NCBI GenBank assembly: GCA_009823505.1
Contig: VZQC01009573.1
Coordinates: 1,605,478-1,669,477, forward strand
Source of the DNA: Rhizomys pruinosus
Lineage: Eukaryota > Chordata > Mammalia > Rodentia > Spalacidae
Direction of reading: 5' to 3'
DNA length: 64,000 nt
Shown here piece by piece: positions 1 through 11,668 of the stretch; positions within the stretch are counted from its first letter, which is position 1; each line of letters starts with the position of its first letter. The notes below the pieces were generated by a model. It was not told the origin of the DNA and did no database searches. It saw only the letters and a list, made by a program, of their open reading frames with translations. A program made the translations under genes and the position numbers.

Positions 1-106
1 AGGCCAACTTGATTTACATAGTAAGCCTGTGTTCACGTCCCAATTGATTTTAAATTTAAAGCTTAAATAGAAAAAATGTGGGTTTGTTTTTGGGGGGGGG
101 ATCATT

Positions 107-272
107 TTTGAAGACAGGGTCTCGCTTTATTCCCAGCTGGCCTGGAGCTTTTTTTTTTTTTTTTTAGATTAGGCTGGCCTTGAAACTCACGGAGATCCAC
201 CTGCCCCTAGCCACCTAAGCACAACTGCCTCTGCCTCCTGAGATGGTGGGATTAAAGGATGTTACACCACCC
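107..272 (-). mobile_element. B1 SINE with internal T tract
   Basis: Reverse-oriented B1 (gacagggtctcgc at left, gggattaaagg near right) interrupted by an 18-19 base T run. Followed directly by a B2. Confidence 0.8.
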
Positions 273-478
273 TGACTTATTTATGTATATGAGTGTACTG
301 CCTGCATTGATCAAGTCCAACCCTTTTGGCAGTGCACATAGGGACAGAAGAGGACATAAAATCTCCTGGAAATGGCGATTTCCAACATTTTGCCAGCATG
401 TGGGTTGGGATTGAACGCCTGGTCTTAACTGCAAGAGCACCTAGTATCCTTAACCACTGAGCCCTCTCTCAAGCCCCC
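273..478 (-). mobile_element. B2 SINE
   Basis: Diverged reverse B2: tatgagtgtactgcctgc near its 3' end and ttaaccactgagccctctct at the tRNA-like head. Confidence 0.8.
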
Positions 479-659
479 CAGATATAAGTCTTGAGCTAAG
501 TGTGGTGACTCACATCTCTAACCCTTGAACTCAAGAGGATGAGAGAAGAGATTACAGTTTTAAGGCGCGGAGATTACATGTAAGTTCCAGCACTGAGCTA
601 ACAGAGTGAGTACCCTGATCCTCACAATACATAAATAGAAAAGTATATAAGAAGCGTGT

Positions 660-826
660 CAGCTAGGCATGAGGTGGCACCCAAAATGCCATTTAATCCT
701 AGCACATCGAGAGGCAGAAGGCAGGCAGATCTTTGTGAGTTAAGGACAGCCTGAGTCTACAGAGAGAGTTTCCAGGAAGCTGGGCTACAGAGAGACCCTG
801 GTCTCAAAAAGACAGAAAAAAAAAGA
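660..826 (+). mobile_element. B1 SINE
   Basis: Contains tttaatcctagcac, gtctacagagagag and ctcaaaaagacag, with small indels. A more decayed B1-like piece may lie at 494-650. Confidence 0.8.
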
Positions 827-953
827 GAGAACATGTCTTTTTATTCAGAGATTCTAATGAGAGCCTTTCACGCCTAAACTATCCTCAGAATACACATGGT
901 GATTAACTTTTCTCTTGCATGAGCACTTAAGTGAGGTGTCCACTGGTTTCTTA

Positions 954-1812
<859 letters not shown>

Positions 1813-1883
1813 CTTTTTTGAATTACTGAGGCCTGACACATTCCCAAAAGGACATGTAAAACCTGCAAAAGTGCTTCTAAAAT
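1813..1883 (-). CDS. PI4KA: PI4KA coding exon 5
   Basis: The exon encodes ILEALLQVLHVLLGMCQA, which matches the PI4KA family, followed by diverged residues S-V-I-Q-K. The acceptor is ttacag and the donor is gtatga at 1807-1812. It is 71 nt long, whereas family alignment implies 72, so one base seems missing in the A-rich 3' end (a run of six A before the final G). The junction with exon 6 then gives Q-K-R-I-L-M-C where mammals have Q-[DE]-K-E-Y-L-C. Either a base-calling error or a compensated pair of indels explains this. Confidence 0.87.
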
Positions 1884-1945
1884 CTGTAACAGTCAAGGAA
1901 ATAAAACAAACATATTAACAAAACCATGTAAACATCACAAAACTA

Positions 1946-2353
1946 GGGGGGGCTGGGATGGCTCAGTGTCTAAGAACACTAGGGCTGGCCGGGCGTGGTC
2001 ACATGCCTTTTAATCCTAGCAACTTGGGAGGAAGAGGCAGCGCGGATCTAATCTGTGAGTTCAAGGAGCACTTGTCTACAAGTGAGTATCACAAGACAGC
2101 ACTGGGACTCTGACAGGGAGAACCCTTCTCGAAAAGAAACCAAAATAAAAGAAAAAAAAGAGCACATATGACTGTTCTTATGAGGACTGGAGTCGATATC
2201 CCAGAACCCAATGGCAGCTAAGAACCATTTTAACTGTAGTTCCAGGGGAATTTGATGACCTCCATTCGACCTCATGAGGGTATTGCACAAACGGGTGCAA
2301 TTTACGTGCATGCAGAACAATATGACTATATACTTAAAAGATAACAATAAATA
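1946..2353 (+). mobile_element. B2 SINE split by a nested B1
   Basis: The B2 head (1946-1982) and body (2160-2353, ggggaatttgatg to the aataaataat tail) flank a B1 at 1983-2155, starting ggccgggcgtgg and ending ctcgaaaagaaacc. All three parts carry many small indels. Confidence 0.8.
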
Positions 2354-2421
2354 ATATTCTCAAAAAACACAAAAACTAAATCAAAATTTACATCCATGTA
2401 CCCATGCACACAAAAATAAAA

Positions 2422-2650
2422 CTGGGGTTATAAGAGATGGTTACTGGTTAAGAACACTGGATACTCTACAGAGGACTGGGGTTTTGTTCAGGATCACAAG
2501 TAACAACTAACGACCATATCCTTAACTCCAGTTCAAGGTGATTTGACACCATCTTCTGGGACTTCTGAATTACCTCTAGGCTTGGGCACAACAAGATGAT
2601 AGACATACAATCTAGGCAATGGTAAACTTATATATCATAATAAATAATAT
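2422..2650 (+). mobile_element. B2 SINE, diverged
   Basis: ggttaagaacactgg head, cttaactccagttcaagg body and aataaataat tail. Confidence 0.75.
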
Positions 2651-2770
2651 TGTGGCAGTTGGTGGCGCAGGACCTTTTATCCCAGCACTTGGGAAGCGGG
2701 CAGATAGACTTCTGTGAATTCAGGCCAGCTGGGGCTACGGAGACCTTGTATCAAAAAGAACAAAAAATAA
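2651..2770 (+). mobile_element. B1 SINE, internally deleted
   Basis: cccagcacttgggaag then gaattcaggccagctggggc, with the middle missing. Confidence 0.75.
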
Positions 2771-2789
2771 ACAATAATAATATTGTTGT

Positions 2790-2914
2790 AGCCTGGGGGA
2801 TGGATGAGCAATACACATTTTTAATCCACCAGCCCTTGGGTGCAAGGGACTATGGAGGAAGGCTTCTGAGCTTCAGGCCAGCTGGGGCTACCAGGAAGCC
2901 CTATCTCAAAAAGA

Positions 2915-2961
<47 letters not shown>
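2790..2961 (+). mobile_element. B1 SINE with 46-base A tail
   Basis: B1 body ends ctatctcaaaaagac, then an uninterrupted A run at 2916-2961. Confidence 0.8.
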
Positions 2962-2963
<2 letters not shown>

Positions 2964-3070
2964 AGGAAGAAGGAAAGAAGCAAAGAAGGAAAGAAGGAAG
3001 AAGGAAGGAAGGAAAGGAAGTAAGGAAGGCAGAAGGATAGGACGGAAATGGAAGGAAGGAAAAGAAAAAA
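2962..3070 (+). repeat. (GGAA)n purine microsatellite
   Basis: Imperfect gaagg/aaagg repeats grow out of the B1 A tail. Open frames over it are low-complexity artefacts. Confidence 0.9.
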
Positions 3071-3405
3071 GAACAATACATGAGAAGTACTGCAATGCAG
3101 AAAGTAGAAAGGGTTGGAAGAACTTAGCTCAAAGTGGAGTGCTACCATAAGCAAGTGCAATAGGCCCTAAATGTTTAAGTCACAAGCAAATGAGGAAAGT
3201 AAATAATACATAAGGTAGAAATTTATTAAATACATAAAGGTGGAGAGAAAAGAGGAAGACACCGTGTTTTCTCTGCCACTGCATATGTGGGGATAGACAG
3301 ACGTGACACAAAGATACATGCACATATCAAAATCAACATAATCCAATCATGCTTCAACAGATTTCCCCTCTTTTCAATCTAGTAGCCATGAACCATGAGC
3401 TATCA

Positions 3406-3591
<186 letters not shown>

Positions 3592-3724
3592 CTAGCTTAA
3601 AGTGGTTGTTCTCACTGAGTTCCAATAAAACAGGTAAGAGAGTGTCAGCTCAAAGCTGTAAATCCAGAATTTAAAGAGTCATTTTTCAGAATTCAGGTTT
3701 TAATCATTTTTTTACTTTTTTCTT

Positions 3725-4018
3725 ATTTTTTTTCCTTCGTCCTTTGACTAATGTATGTAGACAGATTGCTTGAACTTCACCACAGAACTCGTCTGCCTCT
3801 GCACTCTTAGAGCTTGGATTTTAAGCCATTTGGCACGACGCAACACCTATAGGCCTCTTTAGGCCCTATTGGCATGTTTCATGAAGTTCGAGCGGGTCTT
3901 CACGTAGCCATACTGTCACTGTCGAACTGACGTCTATGTAGAACAGACTGGCTTGAACTCAGGTTATGCTGCATCTGATGTTGCTGGGATTAAAAATGTG
4001 GATCACCAAACCCCAGCT
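3725..4018 (-). mobile_element. Two decayed B1 SINEs in series
   Basis: Reverse B1 remnants at about 3725-3870 and 3880-4018; the second keeps gtagaacagactggcttgaa and gctgggattaaaa. Heavy indels. Confidence 0.55.
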
Positions 4019-4151
4019 TTACTTAAAATTTTTTAAAATGCAGTTTCAGGTGGCTCTTAAAATCTGAGTGCATCAGAATCACCTTAGGCTTTAATAAAAT
4101 TTAAACTCTTATTTTGGGAACCAATGCTTCTAGGGCTTTCAAAGCATAAGT

Positions 4152-4312
4152 ATACCGCAGGTGTAGGTGGTGCATCCTTGATCCCAGCTCTTAGGAGGCA
4201 GAAGCAGGCGGATCTCTTGTGACTTCAAGGCCAGCACTGGTTCTATATTGAGCTCCAGGCCAGATGGACTAAAGGGAGAACCCTGTTCCAAAAGCAAACA
4301 AACAAAAAATAA
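4152..4312 (+). mobile_element. B1 SINE
   Basis: ggcagaagcaggcggatctc and gagctccaggccag in order, ending in an A-rich caaacaaacaaa tail. Confidence 0.85.
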
Positions 4313-4346
4313 GTAATGACTGTTTTCCTTAAACATAAGAAGGAAT

Positions 4347-4582
4347 GGGGGGGCTGGAGAGATAGCCTAGCGGGATAAGAGCAATGATTGCTATTGCAGA
4401 GGACCGGGTTCGATCCCCAGCACCACAATGGTGGATGAGAACCGTTACTTTAGCTCCAGATCCAGGGGAATACGACACCCTCAGTTTGAACCTCTGCAGG
4501 CATTGCACAACATGAGTGCACCAACACCTACATGCAGACATACATTCAATAACATGTGAAAATTTAAAAAATTTAAAAAAAA
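4347..4582 (+). mobile_element. B2 SINE
   Basis: ggctggagagatagcctagc head, gggttcgatccccagcacc B box, A-rich tail; lacks the internal 17 bp duplication. Confidence 0.9.
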
Positions 4583-4595
4583 AACTGAGGAGGAT

Positions 4596-4850
4596 GGGGC
4601 CACTGGAGAGATGGCTCAGCACGTTAAGAAGCACCACTGCTCTTGCAGAAGACCGAGTTCGATCCCAGCACCCATGCACGTGAGCTAGAACCATCTTTGA
4701 ACTCCAGTTCCATGGGATCTGACACGCTCTTCTGACCTTCATCGGCATGCACTACACAGGTGCACCAATCTCGCTACAGTGAAGACAGTAATACTCATAC
4801 ACATAGAAAATACATGAATAAAAATTAATAAAAATAATAAAATAAATATA
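4596..4850 (+). mobile_element. B2 SINE
   Basis: ctggagagatggctcagcac head to the catacacatagaaaatac tail. Old SINE-like debris continues to about 5130. Confidence 0.85.
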
Positions 4851-5462
4851 TAGGTGGCAGCTTGGGAGATGGGTCAGTATGATATGCCAAGCTACTGGAC
4901 CAGCACAGTTCAAGATCACAGCAATCCACAAAAGGCATCTAGTAATGGCAGCAGGGTCAGTTATGATATCATGCAAGAACAATGAGACTGAGTCAATCCC
5001 CAGCATCCACAGGGGCGTCTAGGTATGGCAGTACACATTCGTAATCCCAGTGCTGGAGCAAGAGAAGAGAGCCAGGCAGATTCCTAGCAGCAAACCTTCA
5101 GCAACTGAGGCCCTGTTATAAGTTACGGCAGTGTCCTGAAATCAGAAAAAAATGTCTTCTTGTTACAGACACCAGCCCCTGCTACATCCAAAGGTGTCAT
5201 ACAAGGCCTTACAGAGCTAGAATCCGGAGAAATTTCAGTTTTATGGGTCAGGAATCCTAAAATGCCAGATGGCTTCCAAGCTGATTTTGGAACTTCAGGG
5301 TATCAGTGTATTTAATGTAATACTTGGCACGTGGTGGATCTATGTGACTATTCCATAAGGAAGAAGGAAAGAAGGCGTGAAGGCAAAGGAAGCCAGTGGA
5401 GAGGAGGGACAAAGACTGGATTTTTCCTTTGCCCTAAAAATAAAGTACCGGTTAAAAAGAAA

Positions 5463-5596
5463 TGCTTGGGAGGCAGAGGCCAGGCGGACTTGTGAGTTCA
5501 AAGCCAGACTGGTCTACAGAGACCAGCCTCCAGGACAGCTGGGGCTACAAGGGAGACCTGTCTAAAAAGACGTCAAAAGAAAGAAAAAAAAAAAGA
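5463..5596 (+). mobile_element. B1 SINE, 5'-truncated
   Basis: Starts at gcttgggaggcagaggc, ends gacctgtctaaaaagac. The stretch 5130-5462 shows nothing recognisable. Confidence 0.85.
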
Positions 5597-5770
5597 AATC
5601 GCATATTTGTGCTGTTAAGCAGCACATATATCAAATTGGAACAATACAGAGAAAATTAAAAATGGCCTTGCACCAGGATGACTAGCAATTCGTGAAGTGT
5701 TCATAAAAAAAAATAAAAAAAAAGAAATGCATATGAATTTATTCTATTTCTTGTCAAATATTTTATTTAT

Positions 5771-6431
5771 TCTTTTTATTTTAATTTTATGTGTATAAGT
5801 GTTTTGCCTCCATGTATATAAATGCACCTGTGTGTGCAATGCCTGCAGTGGCCAGAAGAGGGTGCTAGATCCCCTGGGATTGGAGTTATAGATGGTTGCT
5901 GCCATGCAGGTGCTGGGAATTGAACCCGGGACCTCTGGAAGAACAGCAAATTTTTTTTTTTTTTGGTCTTTTTGAGACAGAGTCTCCCTGTAGCCCCAGC
6001 TGGCCTGGAACTCACTCTGTAGACCAGGCTGGCTCTGAACTCACAAAGATCTGCCTGCCTCTGCCTCCCGAGTGCTAGGATTAAAGGCGTGCGCCACCAC
6101 ACCTGGCTTTTTTTTTTTTTTTTGCAAATGTTCTTAACCACTGAGCCATCTTTCTTTCTTTTTTTTTTTTTTTTTTTAATGTGTATGAATGTACTGCCTG
6201 CATGTAGGTTTGTGCACCCATGTTGTGCAATGCCGCGGAGGTCAGAAGAGGGCATCGGATTCCCCTGGAACTGGAGTTCTCCTGGAATTGGAGTTACAGA
6301 CAGTTCTCAGCCGCCATGTGGGTGCTGGGGATTGAACCCGGGTCCTCTGTAAGAGCAGTTGGCGCTCTCAACTGCTAGGCCATCTCTCCAACCCCAAATG
6401 TTCTTAACCAATGAGCCATCTTTCTAGCCCC
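5771..6431 (-). mobile_element. B2 SINE carrying nested B1 and B2
   Basis: The outer reverse B2 is in three parts: 5771-5950, 6108-6156 and 6396-6431 (gagccatctttctagcccc). A reverse B1 (5951-6107) and a second reverse B2 (6157-6395, with the 17 bp duplication) sit inside. The inner B2 is bounded by aaatgttcttaacca repeats at about 6125 and 6396, a target-site duplication drawn from the host B2. Confidence 0.9.
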
Positions 6432-6448
6432 AAGTTTATTCCATTTCT

Positions 6449-6681
6449 TTAAAAAAATTTTTTTAAATTTTTTATTTTTGTATGTGTATGAATGTACCAT
6501 CTGCATGTAGGTTTGTGCACCCGTGTCTTACAATGCCGTGGAGGTCAGAAGAGGGTGTTGGATTCCCCTGGAACTGGAGTTAAAGATGGCTCTTAGCCGC
6601 CATGTGGGTGCTGGGGATCAAACCCAGGTCCTCTGCAAGAGCAGTCGGTGCTCTTAACTGCTGAGCCATTTCTCCAGCTCC
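6449..6681 (-). mobile_element. B2 SINE (first of two at one target)
   Basis: Reverse B2 without the 17 bp duplication, flanked by gtttattccatttct at 6434-6448 and 6682-6696. Confidence 0.92.
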
Positions 6682-6696
6682 GTTTATTCCATTTCT

Positions 6697-6950
6697 TTTT
6701 TTTTAAAGAACAATTTTGTTAAAAATTTTTATTCATTTGTTATTTTTTATGTGTATGAGTATACTGTCTGCACTGTAGGTTGGTGCACCTGTGTCGTGCA
6801 ATGCCGTGAAGGTCAGAAGAGGGCATCAGATTCCCCTGGAACTGGAGTTAAAGATGGTTCCTAGCCGCCGTGTGGGTGCTGGGAATCGAACCCGGGTCTT
6901 CTGCAAGAGCAGTTGGTGCTCTTAACTGCTGAGCCATCTCTCCAGCCCCC
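6697..6950 (-). mobile_element. B2 SINE (second of two at one target)
   Basis: Reverse B2 flanked by the same 15-mer at 6682-6696 and atttattccatttct at 6951-6965. Confidence 0.92.
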
Positions 6951-6979
6951 ATTTATTCCATTTCTAACAGTATAAAAGC

Positions 6980-7137
6980 TTAACTGAGGATCAAGAAGCT
7001 GGTTCAGCTGGTAAAGGCACTTGCTGCCAAACCTAAGAACCTGAGTTCAGTCCTGGGAACATGGTGGAAGGAAGGAACCAACTCCTGAAAGTTGTCTTCT
7101 GACCTCCACCCACACCGTAGCACACTAAATAAATAAA
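6980..7137 (+). mobile_element. B3/old B2-type SINE
   Basis: ctggttcagctggtaaaggc head, gcacttgctgcc and tgtcttctgacctcca; typical of the older B3 branch. Confidence 0.7.
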
Positions 7138-7141
7138 TGTA

Positions 7142-7385
7142 GGGCTGGAGAGATGGCCTAGCGGTTAAGAGCGCTGACTTCTCTTACAGAGGACCCGGGT
7201 TCGATCCCCAGCACCCACATGGTGGCTGAGAACCGTCTGTAACTCCAATTCCAGGAGAACTCCAGTTCCAGGGGAATCAGAGACCCTCTTCTGACCTCTG
7301 CGGCATTGCACGACACGGGTGCACAAACCTACATGCAGACAGTACATTCATACACATAAATAAATAAAATATTTAAAAAAGTAAA
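7142..7385 (+). mobile_element. B2 SINE, 17 bp-duplication subfamily
   Basis: Full-length from gggctggagagatggcctag to the aaataaataaaat tail, flanked by aaatgta repeats. Confidence 0.93.
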
Positions 7386-7413
7386 TGTAATTTTTTTAAA
7401 AAAAAGGACCTTT

Positions 7414-7522
7414 AGCAGGGCGTGGTGGCAGAGGCAGGCGGATCTTTGTGAGTTCAAGGCCAGCCTGGTCTACAGAGTGATTTCCAGGACAGCTGGGGCT
7501 ACAGGGAGACCCTGTCTTGGAT
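7414..7522 (+). mobile_element. B1 SINE, internally deleted
   Basis: gggcgtggtgg runs directly into cagaggcaggcgg, so the cctttaatcc segment is missing. Confidence 0.85.
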
Positions 7523-7561
7523 AAATAAGTATGGATAAATCTCTCTTAAAAAAAACTTAAC

Positions 7562-7709
7562 TGAGCAGGGGTGGTAGTGCAGGCCTTTAATCCCAGCACT
7601 CAGGAGACAGAAGCAGATCTCTGTGAGTTCAAGGCCAGCCTGGTCTACATAGTGAGTTCCAGGCCAGCTGGGGCTACAGGGAGACCCTGTTTCAAAAAAA
7701 AAAAAAAAA
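7562..7709 (+). mobile_element. B1 SINE
   Basis: Complete B1 with 16-base A tail. Confidence 0.9.
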
Positions 7710-8119
7710 CCAGTAAAACTGTTTATAGGGACAATTATGGCCATCCCAACACCCATCTCACCCTTTGGAAAGCAGCAGTTATGGAATATGGAGACCTGAC
7801 CTCTCTTTAGCAGTGAGTCAATTAACCTAAGGGCAAAGTAGTTCATCTGGGGATGGGCAAATGAAGCTGACCCAATTCTAGCCAATGACATACAACAAAA
7901 ACGTTCCTGAAGGTCACATAGTGCTTGCTCATTCTCAGAAGAGACCAATGGAAACCTGCAGGCTGACATGTCTTCTTCACTCATGGGCTTGGACAACAGT
8001 AAGGTCGCCATATTGCTAAAGCAATTGAGTTGTTCCATATCCAGGAGTGAGACCAGTTAGAAGCAGCCTGTCACATAAGCAAACATTTTTTTTTTTCCAT
8101 TCGGGAAAAACATAATTAC

Positions 8120-8213
8120 CTCTGCCTTTCCGAGCTGTGCTTTCTTCTACCCAATACACTTTTGGAAGACCTCTCAGAAGTCGAAGGAGATAAGGAACCA
8201 CACAATCTTTGTG
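8120..8213 (-). CDS. PI4KA: PI4KA coding exon 3
   Basis: The exon encodes [15 protein letters not shown] then [16 protein letters not shown], a near-identical match to mammalian PI4KA. It is 94 nt and ends one base into a codon. The acceptor is aaag after a T-rich tract and the donor is gtaatt at 8114-8119. It joins in frame to exon 2 (phase 0) and exon 4 (phase 1). Confidence 0.95.
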
Positions 8214-8899
8214 CTTTAAAAAAAATTATATTTAGTAAGTTACTAGCAGGCTTTTTCACACAGATTAAACAAAGGAAAGACTATATACAACCTAATCAAC
8301 TCAGATTCTCCAGGAATAACGTAACGCACCCACAGGTTCACATGGCGTCACCTTTCCTATTTCCACACATCAAAGTCCAGCAGTGTCAGATCAGCGTGGC
8401 CACGGGAACCTCCTTGCAGCTTAGTGTTTTGCCAGTTTGAGCTCCTCTGGGGGATGAGCCCCTATAAGGACCTCCCTGAAACTATGTGCAAGCAAGCAAT
8501 TAAATGTGCCTTCAATGAGAGGTGCATATCACCCCAAACCCAGCCAGTTCCCAAGATAAGATTCTGGGCACTGGAGAGGCAATTGCAACCATGAGCATCT
8601 GGACTTGATGCTTTTTGTTCTTCATGTTTCTTGTCCTCTTTCCCATATTTTGGTTAAATCTGGGGCTTTATATTCCCTCTTGTTTCTCTCAAACTGAGCA
8701 TCAGACTTGATGGTCAATATTAGGTTCATGAAAACATTCCTTTCCTCTTCTAGATGAGCCAATATAAACTCTAAAGTCTTTCTTCACTGGTATTTGGATT
8801 ACTTCTCTACTCACAGCTGTTCCAGCTGAGGACTAGATAAGCGTGTTCTAGAAGAGGATCTAATGTTCTAATGTGCCTGTAAAAAATCTTGCCAGTTTT
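8214..8899 (-). other. PI4KA intron 2, unique part
   Basis: No repeat or gene recognised. The open frame near 8162-8440 on the plus strand begins antisense to exon 3 and looks like chance. Confidence 0.5.
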
Positions 8900-9147
8900 G
8901 GGCTGGAGAGATGGCCTAGCGGTTAAGAGCGCCGACCGCTCTTGCAGAGGACCCGGGTTCGATCCCCAGCACCCACATGTCGGCCGAGAACCGTCCGAAA
9001 CTCCAATTCCAGGAGAACTCCAGTTCCAGGGGAATCCGACACCCTCTTCTGACCTCCGCGGCATTGCACGACACGGGTGCACAGACTTGCATGCAGACGG
9101 TACATTCATACACATACAGAAATAAATAAAAATTAAAAAAAAAAAAT
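8900..9147 (+). mobile_element. B2 SINE, young, with intact Pol III boxes
   Basis: A-box-like tggcctagcgg (8912-8922) and B-box ggttcgatccc (8956-8966) are intact. The 17 bp units aactccaattccaggag and aactccagttccagggg lie at 8999-9032. Target-site duplication near aatcttgccagtttt on both sides. Confidence 0.95.
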
Positions 9148-9309
9148 CTCGCCAGTTTTAAAAACACAATTCCTTGATGTTCCTCCCATACAAAGGTGGC
9201 ATCTAATTCACCTCCCCTTGAAATAGAAAGTAGGATAAATGTACTCTGCAGACTAGACTAAAGAAGGTAATGCAGCTTCCACCCAGCTCTTTCTCAAGAT
9301 ACTAGCCCT

Positions 9310-9472
9310 GGAGCTGGACATGGTGGCACATGCCTTCGCCCCTAGCACTTAGGGGGTAAAGGTAGGCAGATCTCTGTGAGTTCAAGGCCAACCTGGTCTA
9401 CACAGCAAGTTTCAGGACAGCTGGGACTACAGGGAGACCATGTCTCAAAAAGACCAAAAAAAGAAAAAAAAA
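9310..9472 (+). mobile_element. B1 SINE
   Basis: Flanked by tactagccctgga / tactagcactgga, a one-mismatch target-site duplication. Confidence 0.9.
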
Positions 9473-9574
9473 AGTTACTAGCACTGGAACCCAAACACAA
9501 CCATGTAACAAGGCCCGGGCTACACACAGACAGGGGTTACCTAGCTCACTGAGCCACCTTGCTGGCTTCCCCTT

Positions 9575-9662
9575 TTCTTTTTATGAGAGTATCACTATGT
9601 AGCTGATCCTCCTGTCTCCCGAGTACTAGGATTACGGATGTACACCACCATGCCCAGCTCAG
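9575..9662 (-). mobile_element. B1 SINE, truncated
   Basis: ctcccgagtactaggatta and caccaccatgcccagctc keep the B1 5' end. Confidence 0.75.
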
Positions 9663-10493
9663 GTTCCAGCTTTCAAGCATCCCTGTTTGATACCTACTGA
9701 AATAGAGATATAGTAATTTTTTAAGCTGTCTAAATGCAAATTCATAGGCAAAAAAGGAAAAGAAACCTGTAAATGATAAGCAGCAGCTACCAGAACATCT
9801 CTCTAGGATCCTAAGGCAAAAACACCAAAAGGCCTGCACTGTACATCCTTTGCAGAGGAAAGAGGTCCTAGGAGGTTCTTCCCTATATAGCATGGTAGTT
9901 TTAGAAGAAGGGAGTGGGTAATCACCTCTATTACACTGGCCACAAGTCCTGCCAAGACTGCCTAGATTGGACATGAAGGTCAATGCATAGTCTATCTCTG
10001 ACAAAGTCAAGCAATACTAACACTTGGTAAACCAAGAGAAAGTAAATGGTCCTTTAGCATTCTCCGGGGGCTAATAAAGAATTCTGGGCTCTGCCTGTAT
10101 CCATGAGTGTCAAAGGTGTGAATTGAAAAATAAATAAATAAAGTGTGAACTGGAAAACTGCTATGTGCCACCTAAGACCTGGCTAGCCCTCACATGGAAT
10201 CCAAACTGCACCAAAGGCAGTTTGTACTCATCTCTTCCTTGACATCTTGAAAAAGTTTGATTCAAGTACATTTTGGGGACAGACGGGTAAATTTGACAAG
10301 CATTGCATCCATTAAACATTTTCAAGTAAAATGTATTTGAACAGCAGTAGTTTTCTGCTTATTTTATATTTAAATAGGAGATGGTAAATAGAAAACTAGA
10401 GGACTGAGGGTGCAATGTTTGCCTCCAAGGCCCAGAGATCAGGCACAAACACTGGAAAAAATTTCAATACTCCGTCAAAAATGTAAAACATTG
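9663..10493 (-). other. PI4KA intron 2, no feature recognised
   Basis: AT-rich unique sequence. The 154-codon minus-strand frame at 9546-10010 has no domain-like composition and overlaps the B1 at its end, so I treat it as chance. Confidence 0.5.
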
Positions 10494-10735
10494 TGAGGGT
10501 ATACATCTGAAATCCCAGCACCTGAGAAGCAGAGGCAAAACAAGTGTTTCAAGTCCAAGGCCAGCCTGGTCTACATAGCAAGTCCAAGGCCAGCCTGGTC
10601 TACATAGCAAGTCCAAGGCCGGCCTGGTCTACATAGCAAGTCCAAGGCCAGCCTGGTCTACATAGCAAGTTCTAGGCAAGTCTTTACCAACGAACTCAAC
10701 CAGGCTACACAGCAAAACTCTGCTTAAAAAGGTGA
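10494..10735 (+). mobile_element. B1 SINE with internal 29 bp tandem amplification
   Basis: The segment agtccaaggccagcctggtc plus tacatagca repeats about four times at 10551-10670, with one a-to-g change (ggccggcc) in the third unit. Confidence 0.9.
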
Positions 10736-10738
10736 GTG

Positions 10739-10893
10739 GGCTGGAGAGATGGCTCAGTGGTGAAGGGAACTAGCTGCTCTGCATAACTCCAGTTCCGGAG
10801 AATCCAATACTCTTCTGACCTCTGAGGGCACTGGAATGACATGGCTGAGCTACATCCATGCAGACAATATCCTTATACACATTTTTTAAAAAG
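10739..10893 (+). mobile_element. B2 SINE, internally deleted
   Basis: Head joins to cataactccagttccgg; the B-box segment is missing. Confidence 0.85.
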
Positions 10894-10904
10894 GCTGGAG
10901 TAGG

Positions 10905-11157
10905 GCTGGAGAGATGGCCTAGCGGTTAAGAGCGCCGACCGCTCTTATAGAGGACCTGGGTTCGATCCCCAGCACCCACATGGCGGCCGAGAACTGTCTG
11001 AAACTCCAATTCCAGGAGAACTCCAGCTCCAGGGGAATATGACACCCTCTTCTGACCTCCGCGGCATTGCACAACACGGGTGCACAAACTTGCATGCAGA
11101 CAGTACATTCATACACATACGGAAATAAATAAAAAATTAAGAAAAATTAAAAAAAAA
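10905..11157 (+). mobile_element. B2 SINE, 17 bp-duplication subfamily
   Basis: Flanked by aaaaaggctggagta on both sides, a 15 bp target-site duplication. Confidence 0.93.
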
Positions 11158-11279
11158 TAAAAAGGCTGGAGTAACATTTCTAGGAAGTAAGCTAATGTTT
11201 TTAAATGAATATTCAAATATGTAACATCTTTATTTTCCTAACAGAACAATTAAACTGAGAATTAAAAACTAGTTTCTAG

Positions 11280-11530
11280 GGGCTGGAGAGATGGCCTAGT
11301 GGTTAAGAGCGCCGATGCTCTTGCAGAGGACCCAGGTTCGATCCCCAGCACCCACGTGGCAGCTGAGAACCATCTGTAACTCCAATTCCAGGAGAACTCC
11401 AGTTCCAGGGGAATCCGAGACCCTCTTCTGACTTCCGAGGCATTGCATGACACAGGTGAACAAACCTACATGTAGACAGTACATTCATACACATAAAATA
11501 AATAAATGAATGAATAAATAAATAAAAAAC
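11280..11530 (+). mobile_element. B2 SINE, 17 bp-duplication subfamily
   Basis: Flanked by agtttctag; tail aaataaataaatgaatg. Confidence 0.92.
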
Positions 11531-11668
11531 GAGTTTCTAGTCATGATAAACAATAAAGGAATATGAATTGATATCCAATGAGCAATAATTTGCTTCAATT
11601 AGCATAGTTAATTATAAAAAAATAAACAAAAGATAGTTAACCATTCTCTACTGTAGCAACCTGGTTCT

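Noticed and set aside
2650..3160. Lys- or Phe-rich open frames around 2.6-3.2 kb
   Set aside because: Products of the A46 and (GGAA)n tract next to B1 SINEs.
8912..8966. tRNA gene candidates from A/B-box pairs
   Set aside because: They are B2 SINE heads (tRNA-derived) with no cloverleaf and full B2 bodies downstream.
9546..10010. 154-codon minus-strand frame in PI4KA intron 2
   Set aside because: Overlaps a B1, no recognised motif and no conserved splice context.
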